From NCBI GenBank assembly GCA_948567375.1, contig OX419759.1:30977493-31041492 (forward strand): a stretch of DNA of 64,000 nucleotides, read 5' to 3'. Position 1 is the stretch's first letter. Each line of letters begins with the position of its first letter. The position numbers and the translations under genes are program-made. The stretch is from Lunularia cruciata. Taxonomy: Eukaryota; Streptophyta; Marchantiopsida; Lunulariales; Lunulariaceae. Below are positions 1 through 10,660 of this stretch, in pieces. Below the pieces are notes generated by a model that saw nothing but the letters and a program-made list of their open reading frames with translations, was not told the DNA's origin and did no database searches.

Positions 1-654
1 TTAACTTGGTATTACAAGTACTTAAGAGATATTCTTTATATAGAGATAAAGGATGGTTCTATATTAGTCATGGTTAGCCAAATTTAGTCATAGCTAGGAT
101 AGGGGGGACCTTACTTTAGAGGAAGTAGAAAAGATGAGCACCACTATTTTGGATTTTAGTGTGTTGACTTGGTATTATTCCTAAGTGTTTGGCTTTGAGG
201 AAAGAGTTGAGAACTCTTGGGCCCGCAAGCCTTTTTGTTTTGGATTCTTCTTTAGTCCAAGGATAGCCCATGTGAAGGAATCCTTGACTTAGTGGTTGGG
301 TCAAGATAGGACCACATGCTTAGGGGAATATGCCCATGTGAATGGATATTCCTTTCTACTTTTTGACTTTACTTGATTTTTCGTCTAGTAACTTGAGTTA
401 CTACGGTAATTAGTAACTTTGGTATGTAACTATTTCACAAGTATATAAACAAGGGGTGAGGAGGTACTCATCATCCTTTCATTTTGCAACTATATCTCTC
501 TCATTGAGTTCTCTAGTGAGCAATGTCTTGAGTCTTGGAGTGTTAGCCTTGGAGGAGTATGATGGAGTTGGGGTTCCTTGCCTTCTTAGTCCATGGTGCA
601 CTACCATAATAGCCATCAGAGGTTCATCCTGAGTGAGAGACAGGCCGGCTCACA
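1..654 (+). repeat. A1 5' LTR (left 39 bp outside window)
   Basis: Base 1 aligns with base 16497 of the A2 5' LTR, and similarity continues to the LTR end CTCACA at 649-654. It carries the same TATATAAA box as the other A LTRs. A 62-codon antisense ORF (116-304) is present in all A LTRs, but only because the LTRs themselves are similar. Confidence 0.93.
442..449 (+). promoter_or_regulatory. TATA box of A1 LTR
   Basis: TATATAAA lies 205 bp before the LTR end. The same box at a similar distance is seen at 16936-16943 and 24068-24075 in the A2 LTRs, so it is the likely core promoter for genomic RNA. Confidence 0.6.
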
Positions 655-1335
655 TTTTTGGTTCCTGTGACAACCCGGCAAATATCACTTTTGCGGTAAT
701 TGGGTAAGTAAAGTTTGTTCCCGCAGAGATACAAGTCAAAAATGTCCAAATACAAAGTCAAACAGTAACATGTAGTTCTTCTTGGTTGCATCTTTAATCT
801 CTCAGGTAGAAACCACACCCAGAAGAGAGTAACAAGCACTGACTCGTAGTCTTGTCACAAATTCATACTTCTTAATCTCAACTCCATCAAATCTTTCCAA
901 ACAATCTTGATTGTGATGATTCAGGCTCTCCCAAAAATGACACTTCACTGCAAAACGACTTTGCCTCAGAATTGTGTTCCACCCCTCCACTGAAGGCACA
1001 ACTTCCTCGATCAAAATTGCTTCACATCAACTTTGCACTACACTCACAAATGCAGAATACTACCAACACTACAATTCCTCTCAGATCTGTCAAGGCATTG
1101 CTTCAATTGCACTTCACGTAGGATCAAACACACAGAATGAAGATCAAGGCTCTGGAATCCAACATCCAACAAGCACTCTAATTTGCACTTCAAATTTCTC
1201 CAAACACTCACAAACATAGACACGAAGTTGATACTCGGAATCAAGCTCAAGTGACAAGCACTGCTTCACAACACTTCGCTTTATCTATTCTCAAAAATAA
1301 TGAGCACTGAACAACATGTGACAGCAAATGCCACT

Positions 1336-1343
1336 CTTAAATA
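1336..1343 (-). promoter_or_regulatory. Candidate TATA box of B1 LTR
   Basis: On the minus strand this reads TATTTAAG, 670 bp before the LTR 3' end (666). The same octamer is 671 bp and 670 bp from the end in B2 and B3, a conservation that favours a promoter role. No transcript evidence is available. Confidence 0.45.
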
Positions 1344-1459
1344 GTGAAGCAATCGACAGTTCTAACAACTATTCCGTTCTACTACAACTGTTCTAACGTG
1401 TAGATCCGAAATGACAATGCACCTCTTCATATCTACCTCTTCATATCTCAAAACTGTTA

Positions 1460-1723
1460 CTACTCCGATCCGATGTCTACTTCGTCCTCGGCTTTCAAAC
1501 CCAAACCCGAAGTAATCTTACTTCCTACTACTCTAACCTCGGGTTTCACAACTCCTAATTCCTCCACTAATTCTAACATTTCTCTTTCCTGATATGAAAT
1601 TCCTATCATAGTTAAATCTTCTAAATCTCTATCTCCCGACCCACTCTTCTCTAAAGTGTGAAATGTCAAATCCAAAGACACTTGCACTCCTATCTCTCTT
1701 ACTTCGGGTCTAACTATTATCAA
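1460..1723 (-). pseudogene. C-terminal remnant of the family B LTR-borne ORF
   Basis: This open stretch of 87 codons ends in EADDEVDIG-like residues (here KAEDEVDIGSE and stop). It contains LEKSGSGDRDLED, matching LEKSGSGNKSVD in the B2 copy (14786-15172). The N-terminal and coiled-coil parts seen in B2 and B3 are absent, so it is a fragment. See the B2 and B3 LTR ORF entries for the full domain order. Confidence 0.6.
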
Positions 1724-2592
1724 TTCTTTTACTAATTCTATTATGTCATCATCAAGAATTGTAATTGAAAGTATGAATACACTATCTACACATTCAATTT
1801 GTAACCCACTTTCCCCTAATCACTCATGTTACTAACCCAAAGATACTTACTGTCTGATCCTGCACTTTGGGTTTATTCACTACTGCTACTTCTCCTTCAA
1901 TTCATGTTCCATCTTCAATTAGAACTGAAATTGAAGTCATGGGTATCCTAACTATCTTCTTTCTCTACTCTAACTTCCTTTGATCACTCCCGCAAAACTC
2001 CCGAAGTCACCTTCACTTCACTCCGAGGTCCGGCTACCTCTGATTTAGTCATCTTCATCTTGAGGCAAAGTCTTTAGACCCGAAGTCATGTAAACCCAAA
2101 GTCCGAAGTACAAAATCTGAAGTCACATTGACCCGAAGACACTTTGACCCAAAGTACATCTACTCCAGAAATTTCAAATGCTTGTAACTTCTTCTACAGA
2201 CCTCTAAACTTTGCGATTTTGGTGGCAATGGAAAGCCCTGAACAAGACGCTGCCAATGAGATATAACATGCTTGATTTAGAGTTGTGGTCACTGAGATAT
2301 GGCCCTCGCAAGAATCCTGACTTCTATTTCTCCTTTGGCGTCTGCCCTCCTTAACGTCTGATCCGAGTTTTTCCCTCCTCGGACACGAAGTAAGCTTCTT
2401 CGGGTCTGATCCAAACCGAGCACTTCTTCCTCTTACATGAAATTGACTTCCTCGGGTCTGATCAAAACACAAGTTTGCACTCATTTCTTCTCCATTTGGT
2501 TTCAGCAAGGCATTTCTTCTTCTAAACTCGTCCAAAATGAAAAATGTGGGTACCACAGTTCCATTACCGAGACCTCTCTAGAAGGCAAGATA

Positions 2593-2763
2593 ATGTTCCG
2601 CATTCAATTCTACATTAGGCAGAAGGAGGCTATGAGAGCTCACTTGGAGAGAACATTAGGAGAAAAGAGGGCTGAACTTATGTTAGAGAACCAAGATCCA
2701 TTTGTATACCTTGTAGTTCATTATGATGTCTTTGAGGTGATTTTGTACATCTTGTACACATGA
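2593..2763 (+). CDS. Short leader ORF of A1 behind the PBS
   Basis: A 56-codon ATG ORF begins about 30 bp after the PBS. Its product (MFRIQFYIRQKEAMRAHL..., ending EVILYILYT) is nearly identical to that at 17189-17359 in A2, with conserved start and stop. No domain is recognised. It could be a real leader peptide, an upstream ORF affecting translation, or chance. Copies of one family are expected to be alike, so similarity alone does not prove coding. Confidence 0.35.
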   Translation: MFRIQFYIRQKEAMRAHLERTLGEKRAELMLENQDPFVYLVVHYDVFEVILYILYT

Positions 2764-3434
2764 GAGGAATTGGAGAGATTATGTGAGGTGGATTGCAAAT
2801 TTTGGGGATTAAGGTGATTTTGGGTAAAATCTCAAGTTTGAGATCTGGACTTGAAATTTCTACACATGATAGCTTGGGTTATCTTTCAGTTAGCAGACTT
2901 GAAATTTTTATGAGAGCTACTATGCGCATTGGGCTAGAATTTTTGAAAGTTGATAGGGTAAAGTGCTCCCGCAACTGTATGCTCTCTGGAAAATTGTACA
3001 GAGTCTACCATTTCTTCAATTTTTAGTGAATTGTTCTAAAAATTTTCAAAAAAATTCAATGCATTGTATCCTACCTGCTGCCACAAAAATGAGAGAGAGA
3101 TCGTGTTTTTGCAGGGCGTTATGAGTTTTTGAAGTAAGGGGGGTGGTTTTCAGACCAAATCTGAAAATTGTGTGCTGAATAGAAAGGTGTCTAGGCCAAA
3201 TGGATCAATGAAAAGATCTGAAATTTTGCAGGGAGAGATATCCTACAGTTTTGATCAAGTGGGCAAAATTTCAGAGGACCTTGATGTACAGGCTGGGCTC
3301 TTTGAGTGAAATTGTGAAGAAGGGTCAATTCTGCAGAGTGGAGATCTCATGCATGTGGAGTTTGAGATCAACAGAAAGCATGTTTGAGTGTATAGATTCA
3401 TCTTGGGAACATGGAGTGTCATCAAGAGTGAAAA

Positions 3435-3884
3435 TTGAGATTATGCAAGGTTCCTCAAGGGTTTGAGGTGATTTTAGGGGTGGATTTGAGGAAAAGAGAG
3501 TTTACAATAGAATTTGAAGAGAGTGTTGAGAGGATCCAGAAACCTACACCACTTGGAGGAAAGAGTGAGTCTAAGTGCTTTCTATGTGGAAAGAAGGGAC
3601 ATAAAGCAAGTTCATGTCCATTGACTTTTGAGAGCAAGAGATTGAGGGAAAGGAGAGGCTTACTTGACTTGGGTTTGCATGTTAGACCTTCTTCACCAAG
3701 ATTGGGAGGAAGAAGATCTAAGACCAAGGAGTTGTGTGAGGTTTGTGGAGTTGAAGGACTTCCAAAAGGACATGAGTGTAGTGGAGTAAAATCACTTTTG
3801 GAGACTTCGGTGAAGGATCTTGGAGAGAGTCTTAGTACAACTACAGAAATACTACCACTTTCATCAGCTAGTTCTCAAGATTAG
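3435..3884 (+). pseudogene. A1 ORF0: zinc-knuckle ORF upstream of gag
   Basis: The product carries a CCHC knuckle (CFLCGKKGHKASSCP) followed by a second cysteine/histidine cluster (CEVCGVEGLPKGHEC), then a Ser/Thr-rich tail ending SSASSQD. A2 has the same ORF with an ATG at 18008. In A1 a TGG-to-TGA change just upstream removes the start region, leaving no early ATG. ORF0 lies about 240 bp before gag, which has its own CCHC knuckle. CCHC clusters bind zinc and usually nucleic acid; the role of this extra protein is unknown. Confidence 0.6.
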
Positions 3885-4120
3885 TGATGGAGATAATCTT
3901 TCAACTTATGGATAAACTATCCATGAGGGTTCGATTAATATGCACTTTAGGATTTGATGTTGCTATAGAAATCTTGGAGCAATCTGAACCTTTTGTGTTC
4001 CCTAGAGTGGATTATTCTCAGATAGTGTTAATCATATATATACTCTAGTAGTAGTAAAGTGAGAGAAAAGAAAAGAGAAGAAAAAAATTTGAGAGAAAAG
4101 AAAGATAGTGAGGGGTTAAG

Positions 4121-5200
4121 ATGGGGAAACTTCCAGTTTTCTTTGGCAAGGATGGAGAAGATGTGGAAGCCTTGGTGAGAGACTTCAAGAGAGCTTGCAT
4201 AGGAAACAATGAGAGGATGAAGAATGAGTGGGCCTCATTATTACCAGATTTCTTTGAGGATGCAGCACTTACATGGTATGAGTCAGAATACCAAAAGAGA
4301 GAGAGGAGAGATGGAGAAGAGGAGTCTTGGGAGACTTTAACTTCAGCACTCATTGAGAACTTTCTTCTTGATGAGAATTATGAGAGATTGATGAGTGAGG
4401 TTACATTTCTCAAGCAAGGAGATGGAGAGAAAGTGAGAGTCTATGTGGAAAGAGTGGAAAAGTTTGAGTCCAGATTTCGCATAGTGTTGAGGAAGGGTGG
4501 GGATGATATGGAGACTACAATGATTGGCATAGGAGCCATGCTCACCAAGAATTTTGTGGAGGGGTTGAGAGCACAAATTAGAAGCAAGGTGAGATATGAG
4601 AAACCTTCTTCCAAGGTTGAAGCTATGAAGATCGCAATTCGTATGGAGGAGAGTTTGGAAGGAGATGAGAGTGATTTGGTGGTGAAGGAGGTTGTGCATC
4701 CTCCTCAAGGCTACAAGTATGGTGTAACTTCTGATACTTTGGTAGCAAGGGTTGCACCACAAGTAGTGGTTGCTCCAATTCTTGCACCTCCACCAAAAGA
4801 TCCACTTCAAACCATCATAGAAACAACTTGCAGATCTCAAGATCAATGTGGTGCAACTATGGGAGAAGAGAGAGGTGGATCAGAATGTAGGGAGAGGGCC
4901 TAGGAGTTATGGAAACTATCCATATAGAGGAGGCCAACTAGCCAACAATTTCAATGATAGAAATTGTTTTGGTTGTGGAGGAAGAGGCCATATCCAAAAG
5001 GAATGGCCCAAATTCCACTTACCATGGAGGAAGGGGTTATGAGGGAGCCAATAGAGGGAAAGAGGGAGGTAGTGAAACCCAAGTGGCTCCTAATCCCAAC
5101 AAAGGTAAGGACATAGCATCCATAGATGTGGTTGAGAGCAAGTATGAGAAGTCAGAGTGCTCAAACTCCAAGGGTCTTAATTTGGAGCTTTTGGCACAAG
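4121..5200 (+). pseudogene. gag: A1 gag (capsid/nucleocapsid), frameshifted
   Basis: It starts at ATG 4121 (MGKLPVFFGKDGEDVEAL) and contains a retrotransposon gag core (WASLLPDFFEDAALTWYE at roughly residues 38-55). A one-base insertion relative to A2 near 4825 breaks the frame, and a second near 4997, inside the CCHC knuckle (CFGCGGRGHIQ...), shifts it again. All later pol coding is then in the third frame. Gag forms the particle and its knuckle binds the RNA. The product is not functional as it stands. Confidence 0.88.
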
Positions 5201-5559
5201 AGAAGAAGAGAGCTCGTTTTGCAGAGGATGTTCACTCTTCTCAAGGATTTACTCCAAGCAAGGATACTCCTATGTCTACTAGGAGCACTCGCACCTCAAC
5301 ACCATCAACAACAAAGACTCCAAGGAAGAAGTTGGAGATGGAGGATTTCTTGATTTCAAAGCAACAATGGAACTACAATGTGTTGGAGGATGTTGGTAGT
5401 CACAAGGCTAACATCACAGTGGGCCAATTGATTGCTTTGAACCCTACCTTGAGAAAGGAGCTTAGAGGTGGTTTGAGTTCTACAAGGAGCAAGAAGAAGA
5501 AGAAGGCAAAAGTTCCAATATCAATGGGGGTGGTGGATGCCAAGCCAGCACCATGGGAG

Positions 5560-7833
5560 GCTTGTGAATATGCCTCCAAGATTGATGTGAGAGTGAATGG
5601 TCACAACATCAAGGATGCATTGGTTGATGGAGGATCAGCAGTGAATGCCATGTCAGAAAGGTTGATGAAGAAGTTGGGTATGATACCCTCAAGACCTTCA
5701 ACATTTGTGGTGAGCATGGCAAACAAGCAACAAGTTTGACCAGTAGGAGTGATGGATAAGGTGGTAGTTTCAGTTATGGGAGTTCAAAATCTCATGACTT
5801 TCCAAGTCTTGAAGGATTCAAGCTATGACTTACTTCTTGGGAGGCCATGGTTGAGAGCAGCACGCACAACTGATCTATGACACAAAGGGTACTTGAGGAT
5901 TGGGCCATCAAACCATAGAGTCACTGTTCCTGTGACTAACACCACCAACACTTCACATTCAGATACACCATCTTCTGATTCAGATTCTGAAGAAGGAGCT
6001 TCAGGTGTGGACACAAGCATGGAGGAGGAGACTTCCACGGAGGAGGATGAATCTGAATCTGATTCAGATGTGTATCCTTTGTGTGCTATGGATTTTGCAC
6101 CTAAGCCAGAGGTTTTGAAGGACCCAGACAAATCACCATTGACACTTGAGGAGGTAGAGAGAAGGTTAGCTACCCTCAAGTATGGCCCAAATGTTACCAA
6201 GGAGGAGAAGGTGAGATTTGAGGAGATTTTCTGCAAGTTCATCCATGTGTTTGCTTTTAGTTACAAGGATTTGAAGGAAGTCACCTTGGAGGAGCACAAG
6301 ATAGAGGTGGAGTCACATGCAAGACCAATCCGCCAAAAGCAACGTCGCATTAGCCCACCAATATCTTTGGTTGTGAAGGAGGAGATTGATAAGCTCAAGG
6401 AGGCTGGATTTATCTTTGAGGTGGAGAATTCAGAATGGGTGTCTCCAATTGTCATTGTGAAGAAAAAGAATGGCAAGCTTTGAGTATGTGTGGATTACAA
6501 GAAGCTGAATGCTATTACCAAGAAGGACTACTACCCATTGCCATTCATTGATGAGATCTTGGAGGAGGTTGCAGGTCATGAGAGGTACAGTTTTGGAGAT
6601 GGTAATAGTGGATATAACCAAATCAAGATTGCACCAGAGCATCAACAACTCACCACATTCACCACACCTTGGGGAACTTATGCTTTCAAGGTCATGCCTT
6701 TTGGGCTTTGCAATGCTCCAGCCACATTCCAACGGTTCATGAACAAGGTATTTGAACCTTTCATTGGGAAATTTGTGAGAGACTTCATTGATGACTTTTG
6801 TGTCTATGGGAGCAAGGAGGAGCACTTTGAGCACCTAATCAAAGTCTTGCAATGCTTGGATGAGGCAAATGCATCACTCAACCCAGAGAAGTGCATTTTT
6901 GGATGTGAAGAATGTCTACTTTTGGGGCACATCATCTCCAAGGATGGAATAGCAATTGATCCTGAGAAGATGAGGAAAATCTCAAACCTTCCATTCCCTT
7001 CAAGCTTGACAAAGTTACACCAATTCTTGGGGATAGTTGGGTACTATAGGAGGTTCATCTTCTCATTTTCCAACAAGGCTTATGCATTGACCATCTACAT
7101 GAAGAAGGGTGTAGATTACATGGTGATTTTGGAAGACAAGGAGGCTCTCAAAGCTTTTGAGGAGCTCAAGCAATCCCTTGTTGTAGCTCCAATTCTTGCT
7201 AAACCTGATTGGAGTAAGCCTTTCATCCTCTACATTGATGCTTCTAATGTAGCTATAGGATGCACTCTTAGTCAATTAGACCAAGATGGGCATGATCATC
7301 CAATAGCTTATGCTAGTAGGCAGATGGTTTCAGCAAAGAAGAACTACTCTATCACGGAGAGAGAAGGGTTGGCAGTGATCTTTGGTCTCAAGAAGTTTAG
7401 ACACTACTTGATTGGAGGGAAAGCCACAATTGTCACGGATCACAAGGCTTTGAAGTACATCTTCAACAAGCCTAATGTTGAAGGGAGACTAGAAGGGAGA
7501 CTAGCAAGGTAGATGATACTCTTGTCTGAGTATGACTACAGAATTGAGGATAGGCCAAGAAAGAAACATGCAAATGCTGATTTGTTATCAAGAGCCTATG
7601 ATCATGATGGAGATGAGCCAGTAGATGATTCCTTCCCGGATGTGGAGCTCATGGCAATCTCTGTCACTCAAGAGATTCCAATGGAGTACAAGGAGATTGT
7701 GGATTTTGTGACAAGAGGTAACTATCCAGAAGGGATGCATGCTAGGGAGAGGAAGGCCCTTGCAGCAAGATCTAGACCTTACACAATGGTGGAGGGTATT
7801 CTTTTTCACCAAGCAGCAGATGGTCTACTTTGA
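5560..7833 (+). pseudogene. pol: A1 protease, reverse transcriptase and RNase H
   Basis: The protease motif ALVDGGSAVNAM (about 5617-5652) is followed by LLLGRPWLRAA. RT has WVSPIVIVKKKNGKL, YSFGDG and the catalytic box FIDDF (from 6784). RNase H has FILYIDASNVAIGCTLSQ and IVTDHKALKYIF. Relative to A2 there are extra stops at 5737 (CGA to TGA), about 5878 (TGG to TGA), 6481 and 7510. A 12-bp tandem duplication (GAAGGGAGACTA, near 7480) adds four codons. The stop at 7831 is shared with A2. The reading frame is otherwise constant. Confidence 0.9.
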
Positions 7834-7839
7834 AGAGCA

Positions 7840-8718
7840 GTGGGTAAGGAAGAGTCTATCCTACTCATAAAGGAGTTTCATGAAGGTTTAGTATGTGGAG
7901 GACACTTTGCAGGAAAGGTGACTGCTTTCAAGATTCTAGATGCAGGTTACCATTGGAGAGGGATTTTCAAGGATTGTCTTGATTATTGCAAAACTTGTCA
8001 TGTTTGTCAAGCTTTTGCTAGAAAGTCTACATCCACTCCACCACTTAGATCAATTCCATTGCTAAGACCTTTTGAGAAGTGGGGAATTGATTTTGTAGGA
8101 CCTCTCAATAGAACCCCAAGGAACAATCGGTACATTGTGGTAGTTATTGATTACCTTACCAAGTGGGTTGAGGCTAGACCATTGAGGGACAAGAATGAAG
8201 ATGAAGTGGGTAGATTTCTTTATGAACGCATTATCACTAGGTTTGGATGCCCTTTGGAGTTGGTTTCTGATAGAGGAGGAGAGTTTACAGGAAGCATTAC
8301 TACAGCCATGCTATGACATTTCTCTATCACACATAGAGTAACTACATCCTATAAGCCAAATTCCAATGGCTTGGCAGAGAGAACCAATCAGACCTTGTGC
8401 ATGATGTTGGCCAAAGATGCAGAAATGGAGGGGGTAAAACATCATTGGGACAAGAGGATTCATGTAGTTTTGTGGGAGTATAGGACAACCATGAAGACTT
8501 CCACCGGATATTCTCCATTTCAATTGGTGTATGGTATTGAGTCTACCTTACCTATTCACTTTGATCTTCCTACCTTCCAAAGCATTCATAGGAGATTAAA
8601 GAAAGCACAAGGAGGTGATGCAGAGAAGTCAAGGAAGGATCAACTCATGGAGTTGGAAGAGGCAAGAGCAACTCATGGAGTTGGAATTGCAAGTATGGGT
8701 ACTTTACCAAAGAGATAG
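7840..8718 (+). pseudogene. int: A1 integrase, C-terminus replaced
   Basis: The HHCC zinc finger (HEGLVCGGHF ... CKTCHVCQAF) is followed by a DDE core (WGIDFVGP, LVSDRGGEF, SNGLAERTN). A TGA at 8314 sits between the second D and the E, at exactly the same codon as in A2 (22903). After 8670 the sequence leaves the A family: a 17-bp stretch (CAACTCATGGAGTTGGA) is repeated at the junction, and the last codons to 8718 are unrelated to A2. Integrase would insert the cDNA; this copy cannot. Confidence 0.88.
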
Positions 8719-9701
8719 TTATTAGATGGTAGAGTAAGAACACATATACTTGGAAGGTTAAGGAAGGAAGGCATAGGGTTTAGATAGCATGAGTGAAGCT
8801 TGAGGATTTTATAAGAATATGGGAAAGCCCCATGTCACCCCCAAATTGGTCTTGAAGAAATTAGACCTTATTATACACACTTTAGCATAGGAAAGAGAGG
8901 AATTGAGATTAGATATAAGATCAATGGGATGCATGCACTTGCTCAATGTCCCATGGGAGTTTAGGACAAAGCTAGGATTAGGAAATTAGTGACTAGGGAA
9001 TAATTGAGGGATGGTTCCCTCAAAGAGAAGATATCCCCAAGAATAGGATCTCTAGTATATACTGCATACATACCAATTGAGAGATATGGATGAAGTATTA
9101 TTCTCTATGAAGCAATCCCTACTATGTTTGAAAGAAGTTGGTATGATTCTTGGAAAGGGTATACTGCCAGCTCAATTAACTCCTAAGTAAGTAGAATCTT
9201 CACATTTCTATTATTCATTCTACATCCATAATATCCAAGTTGCATCAGCAAAGTATAGGCTACCACAATCATTAGTGCATAGAAAAATACCAAAGTGGTG
9301 AACTAGGAAAGATTGCTCCATGAAGGCACAAAGAAGCTTGCATAAAACAACAACTAGTCAAAAATATGCAAAGATATGCTCTTTTCTTACCATGTGTATC
9401 ATTAGCATAACTTTGCTAATTGCCAAAGAACAAGAGGATTGAGATAGGTAAGAAGTGGTTTGGAGTAGGGAGAATGTACTATCTCCAAAAGGAGGAGGAA
9501 GTAAGCCCAACATCCCATCCAAGAGGAAATAAAGAGAGCTATATATTGATGATACCTTACACACAAGGGCCAAATACCATTGATCCGGCTTTGGGTAACT
9601 CTCATGCTTGGTTGATCCCTCTTGAGAAAAACATTGAGGAAAGTTACTTCAAATTAAGGCCACTTTCAAAAGCATCAACAAGGCCTTAGCCAATTACAAA
9701 C
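8671..9701 (+). other. Unclassified DNA between A1 and B2
   Basis: About 1 kb shows no similarity to A, B, C or D/E. One open stretch on the plus strand (9420-9689, 89 codons, containing NKESYILMIPYTQGPNTIDP) reads like protein but has no recognised domain. It ends 12 bases before the B2 insertion. The sequence should continue at 25480 once B2 is removed, so it may be the upstream part of the decayed F coding region there. This is weak evidence. Confidence 0.35.
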
Positions 9702-10058
9702 TGTGGTACCCACATTTTTTGTTTTTTTTATGGTTAGTAGTGTTTAAAAGACAAAGTAAGCACGGAAAAGTTGAATTGCGGACAAAGAAGAGGCGAAAGT
9801 AACTTTGGAGGAAAGCCGAAGAAGCTGACATCGGATCCGATGATGGAGGTACTCAGAAGAGTAGTACGCCGGAAACAGGCCAAAGATCATCGTCTTTGGG
9901 TTGGAAAACGCAGGAATGATGAAGACCGTTTAACAACCTCTGTACGTGGCAAGAAAGTACATTTCAAGAAACGGCGGGGGCAGAAGAAGCATGTCTTGAC
10001 AGTGATCTGGAGGGCACGCAAAAGAGAGAAAATTCACAGACAAAATCGACTAAAGAAT
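9702..10058 (+). repeat. Inverted copy of the first 357 bp of the B2 LTR
   Basis: The plus strand here matches the reverse complement of about 25120-25474. By eye there are about 27 differences, mostly transitions, or some 7-8 percent. The homology ends sharply in the RT remnant with a few bases of overlap at the joint. The outer end TGTGGTACCCACA is a perfect LTR terminus beside the duplication CAAAC. The arm could pair with the other end as a terminal inverted repeat. Confidence 0.85.
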
Positions 10059-10660
10059 TTTGGAAAGTAGCAGGAGCATTACACAACCCAAAGGGCATTT
10101 GATTGTAAGCAAAAGTGCCCCAATCAGTCGTGAATGTGGTTTTGTCCTTGTCTTCTTCTCAAATGGATACCTGATTGTACCCTGAAAATACATCGAGAAA
10201 AATATAGCATGGATGACCAGCTACTTGGTCCAGAATATTGTCTATAAATGGTAAAGGATGATGGTCCTTTCTGGTGACTGCATTTAATTTGCAAAAATCT
10301 TGGCACACTCAAATTTTCCCGGTCTTCTTCTTTGGAACGATGACAATGGGTGAAACCCACTCACTGCTTAGAATAGGGAAAATTATCCCGGCCCCTAAGT
10401 ACTTATCAATTTCATTTTTTACTAGGAGGGAGTACTTCGGGTTCAGGCGGTATTGTCTTTGTCAAACCGGAACTGCACCTTCGACCAGATCAATCCGGTG
10501 CTCGCCAAATTCTTGTAGAATTCCCGGCATTTGGTCAATAGACCAGGCAAATACATCCTGGAACTCTATAAATAGGGCAATCTATCCTACCAACTCCTCT
10601 GCGGTGACTATCTTTGAAAATTTTAAAATCTTTTCTTCAGTCAAGACCACATCTTGACAG
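10059..10660 (-). pseudogene. pol: B2 reverse transcriptase, N-terminal part only
   Basis: On the minus strand, in shifting frames, one can read the usual RT landmarks: conserved PIVIVPKKKTG-like residues, DHHPLPFIDNIL, YIFLDVFSGYNQ and MPFGLCNAPAT. The sequence stops at TFQ, before the YVDD-type box, where it joins the inverted LTR arm. At least one frameshift separates this from the protease frame. It is a dead fragment, recognisable by homology only. Confidence 0.8.

Larger units (their letters stand above)
666..2557 (-). mobile_element. B1: solo LTR of family B (short variant) in A1
   Basis: The plus strand starts TGTGACAACC and ends GGGTACCACA. It is flanked by the 5-bp target duplication GTTCC (661-665 and 2558-2562), and A1 resumes exactly after it. 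Orientation (sense = minus) follows from the PBS of the related element B2. At 1892 bp it is about half the length of B2 and B3 LTRs; most of the LTR-borne ORF is missing and only its C-terminal part remains (1460-1723). The 2200-2440 part is unlike the other two copies. Confidence 0.9.
1..8670 (+). mobile_element. Element A1: Ty3/gypsy retrotransposon, 3' end lost
   Basis: The order is LTR, PBS, short ORF, zinc-knuckle ORF0, gag, protease, RT, RNase H, integrase, colinear with the complete copy A2 (16458-24279). The first 39 bp of the 5' LTR lie outside the window. Solo LTR B1 is nested just behind the PBS. Homology to A2 stops at about 8670, so the integrase C-terminus, polypurine tract and 3' LTR (about 1 kb in A2) are missing. 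The absence of a chromodomain, the DGGS protease and the non-Met PBS suggest the non-chromovirus branch of plant Ty3/gypsy; that placement is inference from motifs, not a tree. Confidence 0.9.

Noticed and set aside
116-304. 62-codon minus-strand ORF repeated in all three well-preserved A LTRs (also 16610-16798 and 23742-23930)
   Set aside because: The LTRs are near-identical, so the ORF is conserved only as DNA. It has no domain, and it is not recognisable as an ORF in the old A3 LTR.
974-1219. Plus-strand ORF in B1 (also 14231-14632 and 26547-26771 in B2 and B3)
   Set aside because: It lies in the R/U5-like part of the LTR on the non-sense strand, with different lengths in each copy and no domain; similarity follows from LTR homology.
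4343-4846. Long minus-strand ORF of 167 codons across A1 gag
   Set aside because: It is antisense to gag and shares no domain; the plus-strand frame has the gag core and zinc knuckle.
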